A stretch of 14,613 nucleotides of DNA, from contig DHHG01000120.1 in NCBI GenBank assembly GCA_002403175.1, positions 1-14,613 of the forward strand. The letters are read 5' to 3'. Each line of letters opens with the position of its first letter. Within the stretch, counting starts at the first letter, position 1. The translations under genes were made by a program, and so were the position numbers. Source of the DNA: Syntrophaceae bacterium UBA4778. Its GTDB lineage: Bacteria > Desulfobacterota > Syntrophia > Syntrophales > UBA4778. The notes beneath the pieces are model-generated. The model made no database searches. It was not told where the DNA came from and saw only the letters and a list, made by a program, of their open reading frames with translations. Below are positions 1 to 8,137 of the stretch, in pieces.

Positions 1-15
1 ATTTATATTGTGCAT
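1..15 (-). CDS. phaC: 5' end of next gene in PHA operon, probably PHA synthase PhaC (partial)
   Basis: Only five codons (M-H-N-I-N) lie in the window. The ATG at 15-13 starts one base after the phaE TGA (19-17). The last phaE codons read GAG AGA AGG, which supplies an AGAAGG Shine-Dalgarno sequence a few bases upstream, the usual layout for translationally coupled genes. In class III systems PhaE and the catalytic subunit PhaC form one enzyme and are usually encoded side by side, so PhaC is the natural expectation. The identity is inferred from context only, because no diagnostic residue is visible. Confidence 0.5.
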
Positions 16-16
16 T

Positions 17-937
17 TCACCTTCTCTCAAGTGTGTTGACCCGCTTTTTCAGTTGATAGAGATCCTTGCTGATTTCATCGATATCCTGAGTAGTCGCAAT
101 CGGCCATTCTTTGAGGATATCCAGCGTGAAATTTTTTTTTGCCTCTCGGTATTCGTGCAAGGCGTCGAGAGTCTTCGCAAGGGTCTCGGTGTATTTCTGA
201 GATTTTAAAAGAGACATAAAATTCTGCTCGAGCTTTTCAATCCATAATCGGTAAAGAGATTGATGATCATAGTCGCCGACTCGAACATCTCTGAAGGTTT
301 TGCCTGTTTCTTCATTAAGGGCATCAAAAGCATTTTTCATCGGAATAGAAATCAATTGGAAGAATTCAGACAAGGAGGCTTGAAAAGCTGCGTATGTGTC
401 CAGGGTTTTGTTCATTCGCTCCTGGTAAAATCTCGTAAGTCCCAATGTCGGCATATTCAGATTTTTCTGAAATTCTTCCCTGAATATATGAATCATCATG
501 TTCGCCGCAGTCTGGTAGAATCCCGGGAATCCCATTCCTAAAAGAGTCGAGCTGAAATGATTGGAAGGAACCGTGGACTTTTTCTGAAAAGGAAACCAAA
601 TGCCCCACAAATCCTGCATGAATTGAGCGGGAGATGGCGCTTCAGATTTGCTTTCAGTTTCATCATGAATACAGGCACAGGAGAATCCGTTCCCCCACAT
701 TTTCATACACTGCAGGAGCGTTTCTCCGATCATATCTGTGTACATGGGCGCCTTATCGGAACTTGAATGTTGAATCGGGACAGATGACTGACCTGCCTTC
801 ACCATGGTATTCCAATATTGCTCCCATGCATCCATCTGTGCTTTGATCCAGTAAGTATTCATCGTCTGATCTGATTTTCTGGTATTCATATTTTCATTCA
901 TAGGAGAACTTTCCTTTTCAGGTAACCGATAACTCAT
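17..937 (-). CDS. phaE: Class III poly(R)-hydroxyalkanoate synthase subunit PhaE
   Basis: This is the non-catalytic partner of PhaC in class III PHA synthases, which polymerise (R)-3-hydroxyacyl-CoA on cytoplasmic granules. The 306-aa protein has the family's helical, aromatic-rich layout. It includes an LxLWIEKLEQNF-like segment in the second half and ends with the PhaE signature, a W-P-x-x-T-x-x-D-I-D-E-I segment followed by the heptad-like LYQLKKRVNTLERR (about residues 278-306). Typical members are about 330-360 aa, so this one is slightly short. No membrane span or signal peptide is seen. The start is uncertain: ATG 937 has a GGTGG upstream, while ATG 901 (residue 13) has AAGGA about 10 nt upstream. 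The gene lies 48 nt after the phasin-like gene and is coupled to the gene running off the left edge. The family assignment is strong; the exact start is not. Confidence 0.88.
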   Translation of the reverse strand: MSYRLPEKESSPMNENMNTRKSDQTMNTYWIKAQMDAWEQYWNTMVKAGQSSVPIQHSSSDKAPMYTDMIGETLLQCMKMWGNGFSCACIHDETESKSEAPSPAQFMQDLWGIWFPFQKKSTVPSNHFSSTLLGMGFPGFYQTAANMMIHIFREEFQKNLNMPTLGLTRFYQERMNKTLDTYAAFQASLSEFFQLISIPMKNAFDALNEETGKTFRDVRVGDYDHQSLYRLWIEKLEQNFMSLLKSQKYTETLAKTLDALHEYREAKKNFTLDILKEWPIATTQDIDEISKDLYQLKKRVNTLERR

Positions 938-985
938 CAGAAGCGACCACCAGACACATTCTCGCGTCTACATAAATATCTTAAA

Positions 986-1267
986 CTATCGTTTTCTATG
1001 CTGCTGGGTAGATTTGGTCAAGAATTCTTCAGTTTTTCTGAAACCCTCATCCATGCAGGTCTTAAAATCGGATACTCCTTTGTTGAAAGTGTCATTCCAG
1101 TCTCGGATAGCCTTTACGCTTTCGTTCGGCAGATCCGTCATCTGTTCCAGATACATATCGACCATCTTTTGATTCTGTTCCTGAAACATAACCATTGTAT
1201 TTATTGTGTTTAATAAATTGGATCTGTAAACATCAAGTGTCTGCTTTGCCAATCTCTGAGTGTCCAT
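986..1267 (-). CDS. Small phasin-like protein (93 aa)
   Basis: This is a short, highly charged, almost wholly helical protein with no signal peptide or membrane span. It has amphipathic heptad-like stretches rich in Q, M, F and K/E, for example LNTINTMVMFQEQNQK near residues 19-34 and the C-terminal FRKTEEFLTKSTQ. That composition is typical of phasins, which coat PHA granules, and the gene sits between a PHA-type reductase and phaE. The length is close to that of the smallest phasin-like proteins; classical phasins are often 110-190 aa. The ATG has a strong AAAGGAGAT Shine-Dalgarno sequence 5 nt upstream, so the start is secure and expression may be high. The granule role is inferred from composition and neighbours, since no catalytic motif exists. 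Another helical PHA-complex accessory protein is the main alternative. Confidence 0.65.
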   Translation of the reverse strand: MDTQRLAKQTLDVYRSNLLNTINTMVMFQEQNQKMVDMYLEQMTDLPNESVKAIRDWNDTFNKGVSDFKTCMDEGFRKTEEFLTKSTQQHRKR

Positions 1268-1333
1268 TTTTATCTCCTTTCTTGAAAATATGATTTCGTA
1301 GAATTAAATAAATGTTTAGCAATTAGGCTGCCA

Positions 1334-1343
1334 CACAATTGTG
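1334..1343. repeat. Perfect 10-bp palindrome CACAATTGTG upstream of the phasin-like gene
   Basis: CACAATTGTG is its own reverse complement and lies 67 nt upstream of the phasin-like ATG, in the 165-nt gap after the reductase gene. A nine-T run (1376-1384, plus strand) lies further upstream. The palindrome could be an operator half-site pair or chance; no promoter elements with convincing spacing were found around it. Confidence 0.3.
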
Positions 1344-1432
1344 ATGATATCCATTCACCAATCCCTTAAATTTTGTTTTTTTTTGGTTCTGCATGCGTTT
1401 GCATTTGTACCCTGTTTGTCCGTATGATTTGA

Positions 1433-2227
1433 TCATCCTGCAGAACCTAGGCGAAGTCCTCCATGAATAAAAAAAACATCTCCGGCCAATGCTTCGTTCC
1501 GGAAGAGTTCCCCTACAATAGAAGCTACTTCTGCAGGTTCAATCAGTCTTCTGATGGGAACATTGGATATAATTTTTTCCAGAGCTTTCTGATCCATGCC
1601 TTTCAGCATATCCGTTCCAACGTACCCAGGCGCAACGGCTACGCACCGGATCTTGTCGGCTACGCCGCGCCGGAAGAATTCAGCCGTGATAACCTTAGGA
1701 ATAACGGATATGGCAGCTTTCGATGATGAATAGTTGATCTGTCCTGCCGTACCGAGAGAACCGGTTGATGAAATAAGACAGATTAATCCCCGGCAATCGT
1801 TATTGATCATGCGTTCGGCGCATTCGCGAATCGTTAAAAAAACGCCAACCAGATCAATTTCCAGCACCGACTTGAACTGGTCCAGGGACATCTTGTTTTT
1901 GACTTTTCCTGTTTCTCTGTCTATTGTCAACATCAGCCCATCTTTGATGATCCCAGCGAAAGGCGCTATGAGATTTATTTGACCAAACTTATCGATAGCC
2001 GCGTCCGACAGCCTGGAGCAATCTTCCTCTTTCACGACATTGCATAAAACCGGCAAAACGCTGCCTCCCATGTCCTTCAACTTCGCTTCAGCGGATTCCA
2101 GCATGGAGCTGCTAATATCCGCAATAACAACCTTCCCACCGTTTTGAACCCAAAATTTGGCGAGCTCAAAACCAATTCCTGCGGCCCCGCCTGTGATTAC
2201 TGCTACCGAATCCTTAATCTGCAACAT
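1433..2227 (-). CDS. Short-chain dehydrogenase/reductase, probable 3-ketoacyl/acetoacetyl-CoA reductase (PhaB/FabG-like)
   Basis: This 264-aa classical SDR probably interconverts 3-ketoacyl-CoA and 3-hydroxyacyl-CoA to feed PHA synthesis. The Rossmann motif TGGAAGIG is at residues 12-19, and an acidic D37 ends the second strand, which in SDRs usually favours NAD(H) over NADP(H). The catalytic Ser is S153 or S154, with Y166 and K170 (YSSSK). The usual NNAG motif is replaced by A-P-F-A-G (88-92), and the Asn normally found in the NLxGvF segment is D125. An extra loop at about 96-115 (DGLML...ETGKVKNKM) precedes helix alpha-4; I recall similar loops in SDRs of anaerobic deltaproteobacteria. The start is supported by an AAGGGGGA Shine-Dalgarno sequence. 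It is the first gene of the PHA cassette, 77 nt after the efflux outer-membrane gene. The SDR assignment is certain; the substrate is inferred from context. Confidence 0.85.
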   Translation of the reverse strand: MLQIKDSVAVITGGAAGIGFELAKFWVQNGGKVVIADISSSMLESAEAKLKDMGGSVLPVLCNVVKEEDCSRLSDAAIDKFGQINLIAPFAGIIKDGLMLTIDRETGKVKNKMSLDQFKSVLEIDLVGVFLTIRECAERMINNDCRGLICLISSTGSLGTAGQINYSSSKAAISVIPKVITAEFFRRGVADKIRCVAVAPGYVGTDMLKGMDQKALEKIISNVPIRRLIEPAEVASIVGELFRNEALAGDVFFIHGGLRLGSAG

Positions 2228-2273
2228 ACAAGCGTTCCCCCTTTATTGAAATCTTAATCAGGCGTAATGCGTT

Positions 2274-2302
2274 CAGGCCCTACTCATTCTTAAAAAGGCC
2301 TG
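2274..2302. repeat. Inverted repeat CAGGCC/GGCCTG in the gap between efflux and PHA genes
   Basis: A six-base perfect inverted repeat (2274-2279 and 2297-2302) with a 17-nt AT-rich spacer sits just past the outer-membrane-factor stop codon. In the transcribed (minus) direction no U-run follows the second arm, so it does not look like an efficient intrinsic terminator. It may be a weak structure or an operator. Confidence 0.3.
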
Positions 2303-2304
2303 GG

Positions 2305-3756
2305 TCATTTGCCTTCTGAAGAAGAAATTCTTTCTCCAGCGACCTTATCGGTAATCATTTGCTCAGCTTTCGCAACCCAGCCCCCGCCCATGCTCTTGTA
2401 CAGATTGATCAAACCCGCAAAGAGCACACCCTGAATCTGAGCATACTGCAGCTCTGCATTAAAGAGGCTGCGCTCCGAATCAAGCACCTCGATATAGCTC
2501 GTATAGCCCTCGTCATAACGCAATCTGGCAATCCTCGCATATTCACGCAAGGTATCCACTGCCTGGCCCTGAGCCGCAAGCTGTTGACGGGTGAACTTCT
2601 GATCGGCAAGGGCATCCTCTACTTCGCGGAAAGCCGTCTGGATCGTGCTCTGATAGGAATATAAGGCTTCCTTCTGAATCGCTTCCGCCGTTTGCACCTG
2701 GCCCTTAATGGCGCCACCCAGGAAAATCGGTGCATTCAAAACCCCACCCCAACTCCACTGCTGCGCGGAGCCGTTAAAAAGGCTCGACAGTTCCGTACTC
2801 GCCCAACCGAAAAGTCCGGTCAGCGAAATAGACGGGAAATACTGGGCCTTGGCCACACCGATTCTTGCATTCGCAGCGATGAGGGATTGCTCCGCCTGTC
2901 GGATGTCCGGCCTCCTTTCAAGCAGATCCGAAGGAAGGCCCGAAGGGACCGCAGGAAGAGATAGATTATCCACGTTCCTGCCCCTGAGTACCGGTCCCGG
3001 ATTTTTCCCCAGCAGAGTACTCAAGGCGTCTTCCTGAAAAGCAATACTCTTCTCGATTTGAGGGATGGTAGCTAGGGCGGTCTCATACTCGGATTTCGTC
3101 TGATTGAGTTCCAGTTCCGATATGACGCCTCCTTCGTATCGGATCCTGAAAAGATTATAGGAGTCCGCACGGCTTTTAACCGTCCGCTTTGCAATGTCCA
3201 GTTGTTTATCGAGGTCCCGTAGATTGATGTAGCCGATGGCGACGGTACTGACCAGGGATAGAATGACTGCCTGCCTCGCTTCCTTCGTACTAAGTAGATC
3301 CGCTCGTGCAGCCTCAGTAGTCCTTCTCCATTTTCCCCAGATATCTAGCTCCCAGTTTCCGAGAACTGCCGCATCATAGACGGGGGAAGGGTTCTTTGCT
3401 CCCGCCGTGATGGGAAGAGGACCTTCTGAGGAAATCTGCTGTCTTTGAGCACTCGCACTGCCTGTTATTTGAGGGAAAAGCCCGGACCGCCCAACCCAGT
3501 ATCTTCCGAGATACTCATCAACCCTCGAGGCAGCAATCCTGATATCGTAATTTTCTTTTAATGCGGTTTGGATTAATTGGTTCAGGACGGGATCATTAAA
3601 CTGTTCCCACCAGGCTATATTGGCTGTATCCCGTACCTGTTTATCCTCAAATCGCCATACACTCGGGTTGATCACCTCCGGTCTTTTGTAATCCGGGCCA
3701 ATAGCGCATCCGGAAAGCAAAACAATGAGCAGAAAGATTGCAGCCAATTTATTCAC
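2305..3756 (-). CDS. RND efflux outer-membrane factor, OprM/NodT family lipoprotein
   Basis: This is the TolC-like outer-membrane channel of the tripartite pump. The GTG at 3756 is preferred over the longer open frame because it gives a clean lipoprotein signal peptide: MNKLAAIFLLIVLLSGC, with lipobox LSGC and acylated Cys17. It also has GGGAGG and AAGGA Shine-Dalgarno-like sequences just upstream. Mature features typical of the OEP family follow, including IGPDYKRP right after the Cys, W-x-x-F-x-D-P-x-L (about 50-60), two repeated coiled-coil/beta units, and R-P-D-I-R-x-A-E-x-x-L at the start of the second unit. The resulting 483 aa match OprM-size proteins. It overlaps the pump gene by 8 nt (GTGAATAA), implying translational coupling. 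The pump's substrate cannot be told from sequence. Confidence 0.93.
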   Translation of the reverse strand: MNKLAAIFLLIVLLSGCAIGPDYKRPEVINPSVWRFEDKQVRDTANIAWWEQFNDPVLNQLIQTALKENYDIRIAASRVDEYLGRYWVGRSGLFPQITGSASAQRQQISSEGPLPITAGAKNPSPVYDAAVLGNWELDIWGKWRRTTEAARADLLSTKEARQAVILSLVSTVAIGYINLRDLDKQLDIAKRTVKSRADSYNLFRIRYEGGVISELELNQTKSEYETALATIPQIEKSIAFQEDALSTLLGKNPGPVLRGRNVDNLSLPAVPSGLPSDLLERRPDIRQAEQSLIAANARIGVAKAQYFPSISLTGLFGWASTELSSLFNGSAQQWSWGGVLNAPIFLGGAIKGQVQTAEAIQKEALYSYQSTIQTAFREVEDALADQKFTRQQLAAQGQAVDTLREYARIARLRYDEGYTSYIEVLDSERSLFNAELQYAQIQGVLFAGLINLYKSMGGGWVAKAEQMITDKVAGERISSSEGK

Positions 3757-6700
3757 GGTCCTTACCCTCCCTGGAGGGTCCGTTGCCCTCTGGAACCGCG
3801 CTGCCGCGATGCGACCATTTCTGCACAAGATAGAATGTTACGGGTATTATGAAAATTGCAATAAAACTCGCTGCCAGCATTCCGCCAATGACGGCCGACC
3901 CCATGACGCGCCTTGCAATGGCACCCGCGCCGCTGGATGTGGCCAGGGGCACGCAGCCAAGAATAAAAGCAAAAGATGTCATCAGAATGGGCCTCAGTCG
4001 AAGCCTCGCCCCGGCAAGCGTCGCCTCCACAATCGGTCGCCCCTTTTCATATTCCATTTTGGCGAACTCAACGATCAAAATGGCATTCTTGGCGGCAAGA
4101 CCGATGAGCATCACCAGTCCGATTTGAGCGTAGATATTGTTTTCGTAACGAAGCACCCATAGGGCGCCCAGGGCGCCCATGACGGCTATTGGCGTACCCA
4201 GGAGCACGCTGAAGGGAAGCGACCAGCTCTCATACTGCGCCGCCAGGATCAGGAAGACACACAATAGCGAGAAGCCGAAAATGACCGCAGGGGGGACGCC
4301 TTCCTGCGCCTTCTTCTCCTGGAAACTCATCCCGAGATAGCTGTATCCCATTTCCCGCGGCATGGTCCGGGCAAACACATCCTCCAGGGCTTTCATGGCC
4401 TGGACGGAACTGTAACCGGGAGCGGCGCTTCCATTTATCTGGGCACAGCGGTACAGATTATAACGCATCGTAAATTCCGGTCCGGATATTGGCTTCACGG
4501 AGGTGAGCGCTGCTAGGGGAACCATGTCTCCGTCTCTGTTTTTGACATGGAATTCGCCCAAATACTTGGGATCCGTCCGGTATTTCCCCTCAGCCTGGAC
4601 ATAGAGCTGCCATTGCCGTCCGAATCGATTGAAGTAGTTGACGAAAATACCTCCCATAAAGCACTGAAGCGTTTTATAGGTATCTGCCAGGTTGACACCT
4701 TGTTTCAGAACCTTATCCCGGTCCACACTCACGAATTTCTGGGGAACCGTCGGGAGGAAAGTCGTCCTGATCCCGGTTATCTCTGGTCTTTTACGGGCGG
4801 CATCCAGAAACTTGTTCGTATTCTCAGACAGGAATTGTATATCTTTTCCCGCCCGGTCCTGGAGTATGAATGTGAATCCTCCGGATGTCCCAACACCGGG
4901 GATAGCGGGGGGAGGAAATGCAACGCCTATTCCTTCAGTAAGCTTTCCGAGCTCCCGTGAAATATGGGTTTTAATGGCACTGTATTGCTCTTCAGGTTTC
5001 GTCCTTTCGGCCCAGTCTTTCAGGGTAATCCAGAAAAAGGTACTGTATGTGTTTTGAACCGAGCTCAACATGTCGTAACCAATAACGGACGTACAGTATT
5101 GCACGCCTGGCGTTTTCCGGATAATTTCTTCTGCCTTCATTGCAGCCTTTTCGGTTACCTGGAGCGAACTGGCAGCCGGGAGTTGCAGACCGGCATAGAC
5201 ATAGCCCTGATCCTCTTCGGGGAGAAATGCTGTCGGCAGCTGTTTGCCGAATAATCCGGCAAGTAGGGCCATGATTAACAGGAAACACATACTGATGAGG
5301 CTTTTTCTGATCAGGTGTCCACTCCAGCTTACATATCCGTCTGTTGCGCGACCGAATACCCGATTGAACCAGTCATAGAATCTCTGCAGCGGCCCCCAGG
5401 CTTTCTTTCTCGGACGAAGCAGAAGGGCGGAGAGAGCAGGGGAGAGCGTCAGCGCGTTGAATGCCGAGATAATAACGGATACCGCTATGGTTACCGCAAA
5501 CTGCTGATAAAGGCGTCCCGTTATTCCCGGGATGAATGCTGTGGGGACGAAGACTGCGGCCAGGATCAGGGCTATGGCAATAACCGGACCCGATACCTCC
5601 TGCATGGCCTTGCGGGTGGCGTCCTTGGGTGACATACCTTGTTCGATATGATGCTCTACCGCCTCGACCACGACAATGGCGTCATCGACAACAAGACCGA
5701 TCGCAAGAACGAGTCCGAAGAGTGAAAGTGTATTAATCGAAAATCCGAATAGCGGGAAGAACATAAAAGTACCTACAAGAGAAACCGGCACAGCCAGGAG
5801 CGGAATCAAGGTCGCCCGCCATCCCTGAAGAAATATGAAGACGACGATAATGACCAGAATCAGAGCCTCATAGAGTGTCTTGACAATCTCCTTTATTCCC
5901 TCCGTGACCGCAAGGGTGGTGTCGAGAGCCACCACATAATCCATGTCTTCAGGGAAGCTCTTCTTCAGCTCGGCCATGAGTTTCCTGACACCCTTCACGG
6001 CTTCTATGGAATTCGAGCCCGGTAATTGATAAAGGGCAATGATCGCCGCTGGCTTGCCGTTCAATTTTCCGACCAGGTTGTATGTCTGGGCCCCGAGTTC
6101 GATTCGTCCGACATCTTTCACACGAACGATGGAACCGTCCGGTTTTGCACGGACGATAATCTCGCCAAACTCCTGTTCTGTCTCCAGGCGCCCTTGAGAT
6201 CGAACGGTATATGTAAATTCCTGGCCGGGGGGAACGGGCTCGGCACCGATCTGTCCCGTAGGGTTCACTGTATTCTGTGCCTGGATGGCATTGACAATCT
6301 CGGGAACGGTTATCCCGAGATTGGCCAACCTGTCCGGTTTCACCCAGAGCCTCATTGCGTATTGCCCCGCCCCGAAGACAGTGACACTGGCGATCCCCGG
6401 AACGCGCGTCATCTGGTCGTTAATATTGATATACGAATAGTTGGCCAGGAAAATACCATCGTAGGTACCGTTGGGCGAGTAAAGGGCAAAGATCAGCAGG
6501 GGCGCTGCCGTCGATTTCTGGGTGGTTACTCCGAAGTTCCTAACGTCTGATGGGAGCTGGGTTTCTGCCTGCGTAACCCGCATCTGAGATAGGATCTGAT
6601 CTGTATTGGGATCGGTCTTGACATCAAAATTGACGGTTAATTTTAATTGCCCATCGTTTGAATTGATTGAATACATGTAGTTCATATTGTCTACGCCCGA

Positions 6701-6907
6701 CATCTGCTGCTCGATGGGCGTTGCGACCGACCGCTCCACAGTCAGAGCATCCGCTCCTGTATAGGTAGTCTTAACCTGCATTTCTGGGGGCACGATGTTC
6801 GGGAACTGTGCGATCGGAAGTCCCAACATGGCAACAACCCCGACAATAACCATGAGTATTGCAATGACCATGGCTACAATGGGGCGGTTGATGAAGAATT
6901 CAATCAT
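3749..6907 (-). CDS. RND multidrug efflux transporter, HAE-1 (AcrB/MexB) family
   Basis: This inner-membrane proton-driven pump exports hydrophobic or amphiphilic compounds through the MFP and outer-membrane factor. At 1052 aa it is full length. It opens with the family's FFINRPIVAMVIAILMV first membrane helix. The proton-relay residues are in place: D408 and D409 in TM4 (GLVVDDAIVVVEA) and K940 in TM10 (GLAAKNAILIVEFA). The W-R-A-T-L-I-P segment before TM3 and the porter-domain N-G-S-A-A-P-G-Y-S-S loop (825-834) are also present. These residues mark the drug-exporting HAE group rather than the metal (HME) group. It starts 3 nt after the MFP stop and overlaps the outer-membrane gene by 8 nt, so the three are one operon. 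No frameshift or missing residue was seen. Confidence 0.96.
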   Translation of the reverse strand: MIEFFINRPIVAMVIAILMVIVGVVAMLGLPIAQFPNIVPPEMQVKTTYTGADALTVERSVATPIEQQMSGVDNMNYMYSINSNDGQLKLTVNFDVKTDPNTDQILSQMRVTQAETQLPSDVRNFGVTTQKSTAAPLLIFALYSPNGTYDGIFLANYSYININDQMTRVPGIASVTVFGAGQYAMRLWVKPDRLANLGITVPEIVNAIQAQNTVNPTGQIGAEPVPPGQEFTYTVRSQGRLETEQEFGEIIVRAKPDGSIVRVKDVGRIELGAQTYNLVGKLNGKPAAIIALYQLPGSNSIEAVKGVRKLMAELKKSFPEDMDYVVALDTTLAVTEGIKEIVKTLYEALILVIIVVFIFLQGWRATLIPLLAVPVSLVGTFMFFPLFGFSINTLSLFGLVLAIGLVVDDAIVVVEAVEHHIEQGMSPKDATRKAMQEVSGPVIAIALILAAVFVPTAFIPGITGRLYQQFAVTIAVSVIISAFNALTLSPALSALLLRPRKKAWGPLQRFYDWFNRVFGRATDGYVSWSGHLIRKSLISMCFLLIMALLAGLFGKQLPTAFLPEEDQGYVYAGLQLPAASSLQVTEKAAMKAEEIIRKTPGVQYCTSVIGYDMLSSVQNTYSTFFWITLKDWAERTKPEEQYSAIKTHISRELGKLTEGIGVAFPPPAIPGVGTSGGFTFILQDRAGKDIQFLSENTNKFLDAARKRPEITGIRTTFLPTVPQKFVSVDRDKVLKQGVNLADTYKTLQCFMGGIFVNYFNRFGRQWQLYVQAEGKYRTDPKYLGEFHVKNRDGDMVPLAALTSVKPISGPEFTMRYNLYRCAQINGSAAPGYSSVQAMKALEDVFARTMPREMGYSYLGMSFQEKKAQEGVPPAVIFGFSLLCVFLILAAQYESWSLPFSVLLGTPIAVMGALGALWVLRYENNIYAQIGLVMLIGLAAKNAILIVEFAKMEYEKGRPIVEATLAGARLRLRPILMTSFAFILGCVPLATSSGAGAIARRVMGSAVIGGMLAASFIAIFIIPVTFYLVQKWSHRGSAVPEGNGPSREGKDRE

Positions 6908-6910
6908 AGA

Positions 6911-8137
6911 TTACTTTCTCTGTCCTTCAGTAGCTTCGGTCTTTGCGGAGGCCAGCTTTTCTCCCGGTATGTTCCCGGTTTTTTCAGCGTAGTATGGCGT
7001 GGGGGTCACGGGAGTACCCGGTTTTGCCTTCTGGATTCCTTCTACTACGACGCGTTCTCCGGGTTTGAGTCCCTTGTCCACTACCTGTAAGTCATCTATG
7101 GTTTCGGATACTTTTACAGGCCGGTTTTGAACTTTATTGTCAGGACCCACGACTGCAACAAAATAGCTTCCCTGCAGCTCGGCAAGGGACTGCTGAGGAA
7201 CAAGCAGCGCTCCTTTCTTGGTAGCTACTGTTGCACGAACCCTGGCAAACTGTCCCGGCCGCAATATATTGGAAGGGTTATCAAAGATAGCCGCGACACG
7301 GATGGTTCCAGTCTTGGGATCCACCTGCCTGTCGGCCAAGTAAAATGAACCATGATAAGGATACTCGCTGCCGTCTGCGAGGAACATTACTATGTTTTTT
7401 GTGGGCTGGCGCTCGTTTCGCTTTTGCCTTTCAGCCGCCTGCAGATACTCCTGTTCGCTAATGGAGACATAGACTTTGATTGGATTGACTGTCGAAACGG
7501 TAGTCAGTTCTTCCGTAACTCCGGGACCGACTAGATTGCCTATCTGCGCCTTGGCGATCCCGGCGACGCCGTCGATCGGCGATCGGATTTTTGTAAAACC
7601 GAGATCTAGCTTCGCTTTGTCAACCGTCGCCTTTGCAGCAATAACGGCTGCATGGGCAGCCAGTTCCATCCCGATTGCGTCGTCGCGGTCCTTTTTGCTC
7701 ACGGCATTCTGTTCAGCAAGCGGTTTGATTCTGGCCAGATTCGCTTTTGCAGTTATCCAGCGGGCTTGCTGTTGTGCGAGTTGCCCCTTTTCCTGCTCCA
7801 GCGCTGCTTGAAATGGCCGGGGGTCGATTTCAAAAAGGATCTGTCCCTTTTTGACGGGAGTGCCTTCCTTGTAGTCCTGACTGATTAGATAGCCCTGTAC
7901 CTGCGCACGGATCGTAGCATTCACAAGGCCATCTGTTGTTCCGATCCATTCATAATTAATCGGAACATCTCTTTGAATTACATTAGCCACCTTGACGACA
8001 GGAGGCTTCGGTTTCTCCTGAGGGGGGGGCGTGCAGGCAGACTGCAACATAATAGAAAGGAAAATCACTACGACATTCAGAATTCGAAATCGATAGGTAA
8101 GCAACGCAAAATTAAAGGTGGCCGATATGCATCGCAT
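6911..8137 (-). CDS. RND efflux periplasmic adaptor (membrane fusion protein, AcrA/MexA-like)
   Basis: This adaptor links the RND pump to the outer-membrane channel. The 408-aa protein has an N-terminal hydrophobic segment (about 20-33) ending in LQSAC-TPPP. C35 is probably lipidated, although the -3 position is Gln rather than the usual Leu. The lipoyl/barrel-sandwich halves follow (V-x-A-x-I-R-A-Q-V-Q-G-Y-L, then LGFTKIRSPIDGVAG), separated by an alpha-helical hairpin rich in A, K and Q. Beta-barrel and membrane-proximal parts come next (RPGQFARVRA, LVPQQSL, GEKLAS). The start at 8137 has a strong AAAGGGGTGA Shine-Dalgarno sequence. It is the first gene of the efflux operon, and no TetR/MarR/AcrR regulator lies next to it. 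Confidence 0.93.
   Translation of the reverse strand: MRCISATFNFALLTYRFRILNVVVIFLSIMLQSACTPPPQEKPKPPVVKVANVIQRDVPINYEWIGTTDGLVNATIRAQVQGYLISQDYKEGTPVKKGQILFEIDPRPFQAALEQEKGQLAQQQARWITAKANLARIKPLAEQNAVSKKDRDDAIGMELAAHAAVIAAKATVDKAKLDLGFTKIRSPIDGVAGIAKAQIGNLVGPGVTEELTTVSTVNPIKVYVSISEQEYLQAAERQKRNERQPTKNIVMFLADGSEYPYHGSFYLADRQVDPKTGTIRVAAIFDNPSNILRPGQFARVRATVATKKGALLVPQQSLAELQGSYFVAVVGPDNKVQNRPVKVSETIDDLQVVDKGLKPGERVVVEGIQKAKPGTPVTPTPYYAEKTGNIPGEKLASAKTEATEGQRK

Noticed and set aside
1389..1408. TGCA-rich stretch as a PhaR-type operator
   Set aside because: PhaR sites are TGC-rich, but the motif is too short and frequent to call, and no PhaR gene is in the window.
1424..1436. ATGAT-TTG-ATCAT hairpin at the SDR stop as terminator
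   Set aside because: Five AT-rich base pairs with a three-base loop and no U-run.
3757..3828. Longer N-terminus for the outer-membrane factor (start at 3828)
   Set aside because: It would put 24 Arg-rich residues before a perfect lipoprotein signal peptide and overlap the pump gene by 80 nt. The GTG at 3756 has its own Shine-Dalgarno sequence.
6026..6550. Plus-strand 174-aa frame opposite the RND pump, plus similar frames at 3725-4162 and 4547-4960
   Set aside because: They are antisense shadows of a well-conserved gene with no recognisable domains and no ribosome sites.
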